Part shown: one piece after another, positions 21,718-33,068 of the stretch
Layout: each line of letters begins with the position of its first letter
Numbering within the stretch: position 1 is the first letter of the stretch
Assembly: GCA_037833965.1 (NCBI GenBank)
Contig: AP031359.1
Location: 3,158,001-3,222,000 of the forward strand
Length of the DNA stretch: 64,000 nucleotides
Source of the DNA: Marchantia polymorpha subsp. ruderalis
Lineage: Eukaryota; Streptophyta; Marchantiopsida; Marchantiales; Marchantiaceae
Direction: 5' to 3'
Program-made: the position numbers and the translations under genes
The notes under the pieces: model-generated
Seen by the model: the letters and a program-made list of their open reading frames with translations, nothing else
The model's database searches: none
What the model was told of the DNA's origin: nothing

Positions 21718-22138
21718 TGGGATAACACTAAGGTTTAGAGAGAAGCTCACTCGAAGATAGACACGTAACTCTGAAGATGAGAGATCCAACAATGGTTCTC
21801 CTCTCCCTTATATAGCTCTCACCAACAAGTACAAGGAGATAAGATCTTATCCCCACCATCCATCCCACTCATAGTGGATGAATGACATGGTGGATAATCC
21901 TAACAAGCACACGGATAGTTGACGTGGCGCTTTCAACTAACACACTAACTAACACACTCGATCCTTACCTACAAGCACACGGATTGCTGACATGGCACAG
22001 TCAACTAACACATCCACTCTATACCTACCAAGTGCTCGGATTGCTGACGTGGCAGCTATGACTAGTGCACACTAAAGTATCTATATCAATATTTAGAGCA
22101 ACCTCTACTTTAGTTCTAACTAACTAAAGATGGTTACA
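21718..22138 (-). mobile_element. Candidate short solo LTR (Copia-like), tentative
   Basis: On the minus strand this 421-bp segment begins TGTAACCATC and ends GTGTTATCCCA. It contains GCTATATAAGGGAG (TATA-like) and three diverged copies of a ~26-bp repeat with GCCACGTCAGCAATCCG, an ACGT-core box. TG...CA ends and a TATA box fit a short plant LTR. The 31-bp sequence AGGGCCCACGG...GTAGTGGG stands on both sides (21691-21721 and 22151-22181), but a clean 5-bp duplication was not found. It could instead be part of a larger unrelated element. Confidence 0.4.
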
Positions 22139-22146
22139 ATGGGGAC

Positions 22147-23500
22147 ATGAAGGGCCCACGGCGGTACTCTAGTGTAGTGGGCACAATTGAGCAAGATGAC
22201 TTAATCCAGGAGTTTGACACGTGGTGCAATATGCTGTTCTTGCGTAACCTCACGTTGTTTACACCCTTCTTTGCATGGAAGAGATTGTTTCAGCATCTAG
22301 AGGGGCCTCCCATGGATGATTACCATGAGTTTGGAAGAGAGTATGCTGTGGAGATTGACGCATGGAGGCGTCATTGATCTCCAAACTATATGTCGATCAC
22401 CCAGGGTGGTGTTGGTACCAGTGGAGGTGCGAGTGGTAGCATCATCGAGGGTACCTGTGAAGTAGTTGGGGCAGATACCAACAGCGGTGCTGTTAGCGTT
22501 GCCAGTAGCAGCACGAGTGAAGAGCCTACTGGCATACCTTCATTCAGCCCCATTCCTGAGTTCTTCAAGAGGTTGAGGAAAAACTATTAGAGGGTGCTGT
22601 TAGCGTTGCCAGTAGCAGCACAAGTGGAGAGGCTACTGGCGTACCTTTGTTTAGCCCCATTCCTGAGTTCTTCAAGAGGTTGAGGAAGAACTATTAGGGG
22701 GTGAAGACGGAGAAGTTGAGGAGCCTCCAGGACTTTGAGCGGAAGACTAGTGAGAGTCTTCGGGAGGCATACATTCGTATGAGGCGATTGATCTCAGTTA
22801 CTCACGGTGTAAATGAGGCACAAGCGGTCGAGTATTGATACAGGATACTAGACAGAGAGCTACGGCGGAGGGTTTGTGATGCTACCCTCTTGAGCGATGC
22901 GTCACTCACATTGGCCTATGTGTTTGCTCTTTCTGAGATTGAGCTTAACATAGTGGAGAAGAGAGTGATGACTTCTTCATTCGCTAGAGACACAATCACT
23001 ACCTCGCGTGTCCCGCAGAGCACGTCACAGTCCAGACTCTTTGGTGGTGGTAGTGGTGGGGATCGTGGAGCACAGACACAACAGCAGATGGCTGCTAGAG
23101 TATTCATTTGCTAGATACAATAGCACGTACATCAGTGCCATCATTTGCTAGCTAGCAGTAGGAACCAGCATGTTGGACATGTGGAGGGAATCATCTGCGG
23201 AGAGATTGTACCTAGGAGGCCGGAGGTCGGAGTTCACAGGCCAGACCCCAGTCAACACAGGTGGTGTGTGACCACTGTGGTCGAGTAGGTTATACTCGAG
23301 ATCGGTGTTTTGACCTTCATCTAGAGTTGACATATGGTGGTAGAGGTCGTGGTGGTGATGCTCCACGAGGCCGAGGTGGTAGAGGTGCCGGTGTAGTTGG
23401 ACGCCCTGTAGCGAGTGCTACGTCAGTCATAGAGAACGCTATGGCGGCCTGGATTGAGCAGTTGAAGTAGAGGCTTGCTGCTATGGAACTGGGACGAGCA
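22147..23500 (+). pseudogene. Decayed gag of a different LTR retroelement
   Basis: Plus-strand pieces give a gag-like order. 22190-22377 encodes IEQDDLIQEFDTWCNMLF and GPPMDDYHEFGREY. 22690-22970 encodes LQDFERKTSESLREAYIRMRRL and LDRELRRRVCDATLLSDAS, a Retrotrans_gag-style helix-rich region. 23260-23310 encodes CDHCGRVGYTRDRC, a CX2CX4-HX4C knuckle whose H is now Y (C-to-T change). Several stops (for example TAG at 22588, TGA near 22838) show it is dead. It differs from the gag at 38228 and 48543. An imperfect duplication of about 100 bp lies at 22490-22590 and 22590-22695. Truncated at 23730 by S3. Confidence 0.6.
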
Positions 23501-24214
23501 CGCCCACATTTCACAAGGAAAAGGATTTCTCTTATTTAGCGAGTGCAGCACAGGTGGAGGCATCGGTTGTAGTGACTAGAGGTGTAGCTAGACCTCTATA
23601 GCCACGTGAGGCAACAGGAGAGTTGGACCCTAAGAGGGATGAGGGTGGGCGTCCGGCCAGACTTCCCCAGTCGTTTTTGTTGTAAGAGGTGGGCAGAACT
23701 TCATTCATGAGACCTGTACCACCTAGTGACTGTAATAACCCACCAAAGGCTATGTGGTAACCCACTTTTTGTTTTTCCTCGAAACTAAAACATTTTTGAA
23801 TAGTAAGTACTGCGGTAGCAGCTGTAAATAGTAATCGGTACGCAAAACCAGAGTAAAAAGAGAATTGAGGACAGTCAAGGGGTTTTGGGCTTAGGCCACA
23901 GTGGAACGCTTGGGATGGAACAGGCGGTTCATGCTACAAGACCCGCTTCGAGCACCTTCAGCGGTAGATCACTCATAACTTTTTCAATTCGTAACGCCTT
24001 GAGTTATTTTAGGTCTTGTTGGAAAGAGCTCCACGCGCTGTTTGTAAAAAGCCCAAGAACTTGTGAAACAGATGAGAGATCACTGAGTTATGAGTGTCGG
24101 AAGTTACTGATGGAGGGCCTTCGGCGGTAGAGCGACTTCGGCGGTAGACGCCTTTGGGGCAAGGGCCTTCGGCAGAAGAGTGCCTTTGGGGGTACGCAAG
24201 GCACTCTTCCAACA

Positions 24215-24261
24215 ATGAGAGATTCACTCTTCCGCCTTCGGCGGAAGAGTGAATCTCTCAT
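24215..24261. repeat. 47-bp perfect hairpin in S4
   Basis: 22-nt arms (24215-24236 and 24240-24261) around the loop TTC. The right arm continues into sequence present again near 24588-24620, while the left arm has no other copy there. The left arm therefore looks like a templated inverted duplicate of the right. Confidence 0.85.
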
Positions 24262-25028
24262 AACTTTCTCAATTCACAACGCCTTGACTTGGTTAGGTTC
24301 TTGTTGAAAAGAACTCAACAGGCTCGTTCTAACGAGCCCAAGAACGCTTGGAACGGATGAGGACTCAGGGAGTTGTGACTGTCGGAAGATGCAAAGGAGA
24401 ACGCCTACGGATAGGCAGAAGGAGTTCGTCGTCGGCGGGAAGTTCGTCGGGAAATCGGCCTTCGGCGGAAGGAATTTGCCCGTGCGTAGGCACTTTGCCA
24501 TCGGCGGAATATCCGCCATCGGCCCTAGATGTGCGCCTTCGGCGACGGACGTCTTCGGGGATACGCCTTCGGCGATGCGGGAGAGTGCATTCGGCGGAAG
24601 AGTGAATCCTTTATAACTTTCTCAATTCATAACGCCTTGACTTGATTAGGGTTTCGTTGGAAAGAGCTCGACGCGCTGGTTCTAGCGAGCCCAAAAACTT
24701 GTGAAACGGATGAGAGTTCACTGAGTTATGAGTGTCGGAAGTTACTGATATGGAGCCTTCGGCGCAAGGGCCTTCGGGCCAAGGAGTTGCGAGTAGGGAG
24801 CCGGCGGGGAACGCCGACTCGCTACTCTCTACTCGCTACTTGCTACTCGCCTACGGATAGGAAAACACCTGCGGATAGGAGAGACTCGCCTTCGGGGCAA
24901 GGGCCTTTGGCGGTACGCCTTCGGCGCCACGTGGCGGAAGATTCCCGATGGCGGAAGTTGGCGGGATTATGTCAAGTGTGGGATGCAGAACGGCGGGGCG
25001 TGAAGTCGCACGTGAGGAGCAGGCCGTT

Positions 25029-25132
25029 ACCCATAATCGCGGGAACGGCATTCAAGCGGCATGAGGGTCCCCCGGACCTCACCCATAATCGCGGGAACGG
25101 CATTCAATGGCATGTGGGTCCCCCGGACCTCG
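25029..25132. repeat. Two tandem copies of a 51-52 bp unit
   Basis: The unit begins ACCCATAATCGCGGGAACGG and ends GGGTCCCCCGGACCTC. It starts exactly where the long LTRs (AGGCCGTTA) lead into their ORF, i.e. at the break between ORF-less and ORF-bearing LTR types. Confidence 0.85.
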
Positions 25133-26580
25133 GATTTTGGAGAAGGAATGTCGGCCTCGGTTCAGAGATCTTGCGGGGCCCATATCTTTGCGATTGACGG
25201 TCAAATGGATCTGAAATTTGGTGGGGCCGTTGGTCTCAGCCAGCCACGCATGCTTCCAAATTTTCAGCCTCAGATCTTGGATGTAAAGACGCTGTCGGCT
25301 CTATACAGTAGGCTTAGGATTCAGATTTAGGGTTAAGGTTAGATTTAGGTTGTAAATTAGAGGGGAAGGCAGCCGCCGACTCCTCAAGCGTAGGATTTGT
25401 TGCGGCTCGCACCATAGCAGGATGTGTAGTGTTAGTTAGGACTTAGAGGGTATAAAGTAGTTCAAGGCGTCTTGCCTTGGGATTCTTCCTGTTTCGGAAG
25501 TGCAGATCAGGAACTCATTTTCTCTACGTGTTTGTGTCCTTAGTTTTGTCACCACGCAAGAGGAGCTACAACTTGGCGATCCGCATTTTGTAGCTGAAGG
25601 CCTTTGACCGAATGTTCAGAGCTTGTGTACTGGTTAGAAACTTGAGTAGTCGGATCTACACCTGCGGGTGATTGCCGATGCTCAGAGCTAGTGACTAGTT
25701 AGATACTTGAATAGTTTCGCCCCTACACCTTCGAGTGTTTGTTCCTGATTGTACTCCTTTGGAATTTTTCCCCTGAATGCCAAAGTGAAGTTTTGCTACT
25801 TCGAGTAAGCCTTGGTTGTAATTCAGGTTACGCTGCAGCAGGTGCCTTCAGGGTAACCCCTGTAGTATTTCTAGGAATGACAAGTGCTTAAGAATTCAAA
25901 CTCTTCAATAGACTGTTATGGTGTGCTACTGGATCGTTTCTCAGCTGAGTCTCTCAGTCAGACCTGTGTTCTCTGCGCGTTTTGTGAGTTGAGGATGTTG
26001 TTCACCGCGTGTGAATGACTTTGATCCGAAGTAGGAAGTCCAATCCGGGTTCCCTGTGCGAGCAGAAACTAGTGGAAGGGTTGTAAAAGCTGCAGTTGGG
26101 AGTCACTACCCGCAAATTTGCTGAGTGTACTTGCGAGAGACTTTCCCCCTAAAATCTTAAATAGAGGTCTTAACCGACCTCTGAGTTGTGTTTCTATAGT
26201 TTCAGGTGTGTGTGTGTGTGTGTGTTGAGTGAACTACGCTGCACTGTGCGACCTCCGAGTGAGCTTCAAGTGGACACTTGCAATATTTCTGGGAGTGATA
26301 GTCGCCTAAGAATTCAAACTCTTCAATAGTCTGTTAAATGTGACACTTTGTACTCTGTGTGTTGCCTCTGTCCCTATGGGTTTGACCTTTTTACCACTAT
26401 ATTGCAGTTTTAGCCTTTGGTGGGTTATTATAGGCTAAAACAGCAGTATAGTGGCAAAAAGGTCAAACCCACAATGACAGAAGCAACACACAAAGTACTA
26501 AATGTCACACTTTAATAGACTATTGAGGAGTTTGAATTCTCAGGCTACTGTCACTCCTAGAAATACTGCAAGTGCTCAAC

Positions 26581-28458
26581 TGTAGTAACCCATCAAAGGC
26601 TAAAACTGCAGTATAGGAGCAAAAGGTCGAACCCACAGGGACAGAGGTAACACACTGAGTACTAAATGTTTTAACGGACAATTGAGAAGTTTGAATTCTC
26701 AAGCTACTGTCACTCCTAGAAATACTACATGTGCTCAACTCGGAGGTCACTCGGAGGACGCACAGTGCAGCGTAGTTCACCCCAATACACACCTGAAACT
26801 ATAAAAGCACAACTCAGAGGTTGGTTAGGACCTCTACTTAAGATTCAGGAGGAAAGTTTCCCAAGAGTACACTAAGAGGATCTGCAGGTAGTGATCCCAA
26901 CTCCAAATTTACAACCCTTACACTAGTTACTGCTTGTGCAGGGCAACCGGGTTGAACTTCCTACTTCGGATGCGATACCTTCGTCAAACCGAAGTCACTC
27001 TCACGCGTTGAACAACACACTCAACTCAGAAAACGCGCAAAGACTACAGGATTTCGAACTGAGAAACTCAATGGAGAAAAGTTCCAATGTCACAACTTAA
27101 CAGTCTATTGACGAGTTTGAATTCTCAGGCACTAGTCATTCCCAAAAATACTACGGAGGCTACCCCCAAAGGCACCTCAAGCAACATAACACACACAACC
27201 TGAATTTACAACCAAGGCTTACTCCAAAGTAACAAAACTTCACTTTGGCATTCAGGGGTAAAAATCTTGAAGGAGTACAAACAAGGAAAATCGTCCGAAG
27301 ATGTAAGTCCGAATTTCAGATCCTGACTAGACTATTGGCTAGCTCAGAACATTCGGCCGAAGGCCTTCAGCTGTAGGCTGCGGTAACTTTGACAATTCTA
27401 CAACTTCTCTTATGCGGTGACAGAAACGAAATACACAAAAGCGCAGAGGAAACGACTTCCTGAACTTAACTTCCGAAACTGGAAGATTCCCAAGGCCAAC
27501 GCCTTGAACTACTATATACAATCAAAAATCCTAACTAGCTAACTCTCTACTCTACGCTACGCTTCACCTCCTATGCCTCCTGTGCGAAGCCCAACTGCGC
27601 AGTAATTCCCTACCCGACCAGTCTTCTGCTCTACTGCCCAATTCCAGCCGCCGCAACATCGCGGTCACTTCCGGTTCGAGGTTTGCAATGGCGTCTTGCG
27701 ACCTCGAAAGAAAGGAATCCAACTGCTTCGCTACGCACCGCCGACTCTAATTGTCACCCAACATCAAGGCCGCCGCACGAATCTCCAACTTGCGCATGAT
27801 CACTCTCTCCCGTGCCGCAATCTCCCAGCAAGTATAACCTCTAAGACACCGGTTAACTTGCGCTACTAACTCCTCCTACGTGCGATCTGTCGCGCGCCCA
27901 TTGTTGCCTTCAAATTCCACCAACTGCAGCTCCGCCTCCGCACGCTGCAATCTCAATTTGTCGCACTGCGATTGCAGACGATGCAGTACCTCCTCGTCCG
28001 CCCTCCGTGCGAGCTCACTCTACTCCAGCAACCGTGTCAGCCGCACAAGCTCCTCTGCCAGGATGCAATTTTGAGCTCGTTCTAAATGGAGCTCCGCCTC
28101 GATCTTCGCGCGCTGCACCCCAAATCCGCGATGGACCTCGTCCGCTGCGTCATAGCGCAGCTGAAGTGCTGTCTTGTGCAGCCTCCACGAGAGGGTAACA
28201 TGTCCTCGCATGACATTGTTCTTCTCCTCCAGCTCCCGGTACTTCTGATCTAGGGCGATCAGCTTGGGATTCGTTGCTACCTTAATCCGCGTCCGATTCC
28301 TAACCAATTCAACGTATGATCCCCGATGGCGGGGATCCGCATACCTCGCTGCCTTGCAATCCTGGTTTCGGAGTAGCGGTACCAGCTGCTCGTAGAGCAC
28401 TCCCGTTGGTGTGCCTTGAAGCGACTCCACTTCCTCCTCCTCAAATCTTGTGTCATCC
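26581..28458 (-). mobile_element. Minus LTR S5, 3' part, diverged
   Basis: Begins with the LTR end TGTAGTAACCC, inserted in S3 at CTCAAC (candidate duplication TCAAC, 26576-26580). It extends through R/U5 (26581-27540) into the C-terminal half of the U3 ORF and is cut at 28459 by S6. It is among the most diverged LTR copies here: its TATA is reduced to a TATATAC-like string near 27512. Confidence 0.8.
27560..28455 (-). pseudogene. U3 ORF C-terminal part of S5
   Basis: Open from 28455 to 28020 on the minus strand: an acidic EEEEVESLQGTPTG segment, then VPLLRNQD..YADPRHRGSYVELVRNRTRIKV and a coiled coil to EELVRLTRLLE. A stop (TAG near 28017) and further stops follow down to 27560. Residue identity to the 1,028-residue protein is clearly lower than for the other copies, but heptad-like spacing and the (Q/H)xGSYxELVRxRTR motif are kept, so this region was conserved over the family's history. 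Confidence 0.8.
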
Positions 28459-28847
28459 TGTGGTAACCCACTTTTTGTTTTTGTGCGGAATTTAAAACAT
28501 TTTTGGAAAACAGTACCGCAGCAGCCGTGTAAATGGTAATCGGTACATTTAAATAGAGTGAAGATGGATAATCGCGGGTCTCGTATGATCTCGTAGTATC
28601 CAGGAGTTGGGCACAATGTCCGAAGCAGGCGCTCCGACCTGAACAATCATTTCTGAAGGAGATCCCCTTCGGCACAAGGCGCATAATCTGCCTTCGGCGA
28701 TACGCCTTTGGCGAGACGGACATGTGCGCCTTCGGTGGTACAGTCTGCCATCGGCGGGACGGACATGTGCGCCTTCGGCGGGATAGAGCTCCGGCGGCAA
28801 GAGCGCCTTCGGAGGGACAAGAGGGATCAACAGACAAGACAAAATCC

Positions 28848-28863
28848 GTTGACCACGGTCAAC
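28848..28863. promoter_or_regulatory. Inverted W-box pair in U3 (S6)
   Basis: GTTGACCACGGTCAAC; both TTGACC halves intact. Confidence 0.55.
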
Positions 28864-29223
28864 GCCTTCGGCACAGCCGCCTTCGGCGATGCAACCACGG
28901 CGACGGACGTCTTCACGAAGTTCGCCTTCGGCGCTGGGAGTCAACGCCTTCGGCGGTAGAGACGCCTTCGGCGTTGCGGGTCAACGCGTTCGGCGGTGCG
29001 GGATGGATACAAGTTGCGAGTTGGCTAGAGGCGAAAGCCTTTGCCGCCGCGCATTCGGCGCTGTGCGAACATGGCCGTGGCGAAGTACGATGGCGGAAAT
29101 CAAATTGAATTTTCGAGCGTGTGAGTCCGCGCGACGGCGGAGCGTGAAGCCGCGCGTGTGAGAGGAGGGCCGTTACGCCTCCAAGCCGGCACAGCCATCA
29201 AGTGAGTCGACACTCACGACCAA

Positions 29224-32200
29224 GTGTTGACAATAACATCCTGTGAGCCAAGGGCAGATCACTCATTCTTGAATCTGCGATTTCAATTGCTTGTGAGAGC
29301 TGTGCGCGCACACATTCTGGCAGAGCGAAATTCGAGAAGGCGACGCGCAGAAACTCGCAAGTTGACAGAGAGAGAATTGAGTGCGCGACCGCTGGCAGTG
29401 ACGGAGATTAGCGTTTGCAGAGGAATTGCAGCCGCGGGCAAGAAGCTTGGGCATAGCGAAGGGGAGTTTACGAAATCCAATCTCAAGAACGCAATGTTGA
29501 AGCCCAGTCAGCTGCGGATGATTCCGCTGAAGATCCCGCAGATTGGGTTGCGCGCTTTCCAGGACCGGCTGTTTGCGATGAAGCTCAATTTCCTCCTGTG
29601 GGGATGGAATTACGTGTGCCAGGACATGGTGCGCGAATGGCAAAGGGAGTGACATCAACCTACGCGCGGGTTTCGACCGCACGTAGAGCATTGGACCGTC
29701 CAAGATTGGGGACAAGTATTGGGAAGATGTGCAAGCGAGGACGGGTACCTCATATTTGATAGTGAGAGCATCAAGGTGACGAAGGAGGAAGAGATTTCCT
29801 TCGCGACCTTGTTCAAGAGTGAAAAGTCCAGCAAGAACGGGTATAGGACCCGGGACTACAAGGATCGCTACCACAGAAATGTCGCTGTAGCACTTCTCCA
29901 ACTCTTGCAGCCGCACAGGACTACATACATCACTTCTTGACAAGTGTCTTTCGTGGAGCTGGCGTTGGCCGGAGCTCCAATTCATTGGTCGCGTATCTTG
30001 TGGAAGATAACGCGACAGCATGCGTTTGAGGAGAAGGGGGGATCGATCAATCATCTCTCCCCCTTCTTGATCAACTTTTATCAGTCGATGGGTTGCTTAA
30101 CCGCGACCGAACGTGTTCAGTATCCGCTGCTGTCACAGAGCAATCCCGGGAGGTATGTGAGGGATGTTGAGGTCGACACCGACGCGGAAGAGACTCCGGC
30201 CTCCACGCCACCAGCCCAACAGGGTGCGGGGAGGGAAACATTCGCAACACGAGTGCCGCAGAAGCGGAGATGGAAGGGAGAACCAAAGAAGGGTCAACAT
30301 CGAGACTCGGCTGTTCTCAAACGGAAGCGGCCACTGGAGGAGATTTGCAGTCGGCCGAAGCAGAAAGCACGCAGGCTCGCATTGCCTGCAAGTAGCGCGG
30401 AGACAATGCGTGCCGCCGGAGCGAAGGAGACGCCATCCTCCGAGGAGAACACGCGGACGGCAGAGGGGTCAGCGGACCTCCCTACGCCAAAGGCACGGAC
30501 GCCTTCGGCGGAAGCTAGACGGCCTTCGGGTCAAGAGAGAAGACACGCGGCACGGATGAGTGTGCCGGCAGCGGATAGGAGAGCCGCTCGAGCACCGTAC
30601 GCGGATTCGCCTTTGGGGCTGGGGCCTTTGGCTCGAGCGCCTTCGGCGCAGTCGCCTTCACTGCAGCGGAGGAAGGGAAAGGAGCCGGCGGAAGATCCGC
30701 CTTCGGCTCAAGGACCTTCGGGGCAAGGTACTTCGGCGATAAGACCGCCGGAAAGTGCGCCTTCGGCGCAAGGGCCTTCGGGCCGAGAAGTTGCAAGTAG
30801 GGAGCCAGCGGGGAACGCGCCTTCGGCGGTAAGTCCGCCGGAAGGTGCGCCTTTGGTGCAAGGGCCTTCGGGCCAAGGGACATCAGGCGAGCCGCCTTCG
30901 GCTCAACCGCCTTCGGCAACGGCACCTTCGGAGCAGGATCTATCGAAGGAGCAGGATCTAACGGAGGAGCGGGATGATAGTCGGAAGGAGGAAACACGTG
31001 TGCGCGATGCACAATTGCAATCCGCGCAAACACCTTCCACACGAACGCCTTCGGCGATGCGGAGTTAGTAGAAGCTGGACGGGCGAGCAGTGCGAGTTTG
31101 GCACAACCCAACTCTCTCACTGCCTTAGACATTCTTGCCGGAAGCAGCGAGGCAGCAACGGCAAAAGTGGTGGCAGACGACGTAGACACTACGAAGCCAC
31201 ACTCACGACAGTCGCCGGAGAATTCAGTGGCGACCGAAATCCTGGGAGTCGGAGGATGACGAGGGAGGAGAGACGGAGACGGAAACGGGATCGGGATCGA
31301 GCGAGGAGGAGAAACAATCGGTGGCAGGCACGCCGACGGCGGCATTCTGCGAGCAGGTGGTACCTGTGTTGAGGTACCTTGATCGTAAGGTGCCGAAGTA
31401 TGCAGACCCCCACCAGCCTGGGTCCTACGTCGAGTTAGTGCGTAGGCGGACCCGCACTAAAGTCCACACCAGCAAGTTGTTGGCCCGTCTGGATGGGGAC
31501 TTTAAAGATCTGCGGAAGAAGCATGAGTGTCTGTTGGGCCACATTAAACTTACGCAGAAGATGCACCAAGTCGTCGACAGGTTGAAAGATGAGAAACTTG
31601 AAGAGGCGACGAAGGAGTTCGCCAAGGAGAAGGCGAAGCTCGTAGATGAGCTGGATTCTGAGCAGACTCAGAATCGAATTTTGTCAGAGGAGCTCGTGCG
31701 GCAGACACGGTTGTTGGAGCAATGTCAGCTCGCACGTCAGGCGGATGAAGAGTTAATCCGCAAATTGCAATCCGAGTGCGGGGAATTGAGAGCGCAGCGT
31801 GCGGAGGCCGAATTGCAGTTAGTTGTAGTTGAAGACGATCGCCGGCGGGAGGCAGATCGCACGAAGGAAGAGTTGGCGAGGCGAGTCAACCACTCTCTCA
31901 GAGGTTATACCCACTGGGAAGTGGCGGCGAAGGAGAAACTCACACTTCGCGAGTTAGAGCTTCGTGCGGCGGGTTTGGTGTCAGGTGACAGTAAGAGCCG
32001 ACGGCGAGTGGCGAAGAAGTTAGATTCGTTTCTGTCAAGGTCGCGGGATGCCATGGCCACCCTCAAGAACAGAGGATTCTGCGGTGTTGTGGCGGCTGGG
32101 ACTGCGCAGTCGAGCTGAAGACTGGTCGGGTAGGGAGTTAGTGCGCGGCAGTCCGTCGCGCAGAAGGCGAAGCACGGATTCTGCAGAGTGTAGCGTACCG
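29224..32200 (+). pseudogene. U3 ORF of S6 (stops and a frameshift)
   Basis: The ATG of other copies is lost; the homologous frame starts near 29230 (FLNLRFQLLVRAVRAH). Stops: TGA at 29650-29652 (CGA to TGA) and TGA at 29938-29940 (the TGG of TLWQVSF). The frame is then open from 29944 to 31068 through the P/S/A-rich middle, with a shift between 31069 and 31320. The coiled coil is open from 31321 to 32118. The second TGA is shared with E2. Confidence 0.87.
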
Positions 32201-32987
32201 TGGTTCCGTGCAAGCGCGTAGTACAGTGTAGTGTAGTGTAGTGTTAGTTAGGACTTAGAGGGTATAAAGTAGTTCAAGGCGTCTTGCCTTGGGATTCTTC
32301 TAGTTTCGGAAGTGCAGATCAGGAACTCATTTTCTCTGCGTGTTTGTGTCCTTAGTTTTGTCACCACGCAAGAGGAGCTACAACTTGGCGATCCGCATTT
32401 TGTAGCTGAAGGCCTTCGGCCGAATGTTCAGAGCTAGTACACTGGTTAGAGACTTGAGTAGTTCAAAGCTACACCTGCGGGTGATTGCCGATGCTAAGAG
32501 CTAGTTACTAGTTAGATACTTGAACAGTTTCCCCTTTACACTTTCGAGTGATTGTTCTTGATTGTACTCCTTCGGGATTTTTCCCTGAATGCCAAAGTGA
32601 AGTTTTGTTACTTCAAGTAAGCCTTGGTTGTAATTTAGGTTACGCTGCAGCAGGTGCCTTCAGGGCAACCCCTGTAGTATTTCTGGGAATGACAAGTGCC
32701 TAAGAATTCAAACTCTTCAATAGACTGTTATGGTGTGCTACTGGATCGTTTCTCAGTTGAGTCTCTCAGTTCAAACTTGTGTTCTCTGCGCGTTTTGTGA
32801 GTTGAGTGTGTTGTTCACCGCGTGTGAGTGTGTAATAACCCACCAAAGGCTAAAACTGCAGTATGGTGGTAAAAAGGTCGAATCCACAGAGACAGAGGCA
32901 ACACACAGAGTACAAAGTGTCACGTTAAACAGACTTTTGGAGAGTTTGAATTCTCATGCGACTGTCACTCCCAGAAATACTGCAAGT

Positions 32988-33068
32988 GCTCAACTCGGAG
33001 GCCACTTGGAGGATGGTCAACTCGGAGGTCACTCGGAGGATGCTCAACTCGGAGGTCACTCGGAGGAT
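32988..33068. repeat. Three tandem 27-bp units
   Basis: Units 32988-33014, 33015-33041 and 33042-33068 (GCTCAACTCGGAGGTCACTCGGAGGAT with few changes). Other LTRs have one unit here, so it is an expansion in S7; S10 (about 53570-53610) shows a related expansion. Confidence 0.85.

Larger units (their letters stand above)
23753..26432 (+). mobile_element. Short solo LTR S4 without the U3 ORF (2,680 bp)
   Basis: Starts TGTGGTAACCC, ends GGGTTATTATA, and is flanked by GGCTA (23748-23752 and 26433-26437), so both ends are original. It shares the LTR head, the GC-palindrome zone and the ~1-kb tail with TATA (25451) with the long LTRs. Between about 25030 and 25430 it has unrelated sequence where the others carry a 3.1-kb ORF. 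The same replacement sequence occurs in S7 (about 33905-34145), so this is a subfamily and not a private deletion. A ~115-bp module (GGTCTTGTTGGAAAGAGCTC...) occurs three times, near 24010, 24290 and 24640. Confidence 0.9.
23731..26580 (-). mobile_element. Minus LTR tail S3, split by S4
   Basis: The LTR end TGTAATAACCCACCAAAGGCTA occupies 23731-23752. The next LTR bases resume at 26433 after insertion of S4 (duplication GGCTA) and run to 26580, where S5 is inserted. Only about 165 bp of this LTR remains. GTGAC stands directly before it (23726-23730), the same pentamer as the S2 target. Confidence 0.8.
28459..32830 (+). mobile_element. Plus LTR S6, 3' end cut by S7
   Basis: Starts TGTGGTAACCC at 28459 inside S5 (candidate duplication CATCC, 28454-28458). 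It carries the W-box pair (28848-28863), the U3 ORF, TATA (32263-32269) and hairpin, and breaks off at GAGTG (32826-32830), where S7 begins. The rest of the tail is not seen. Confidence 0.85.
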
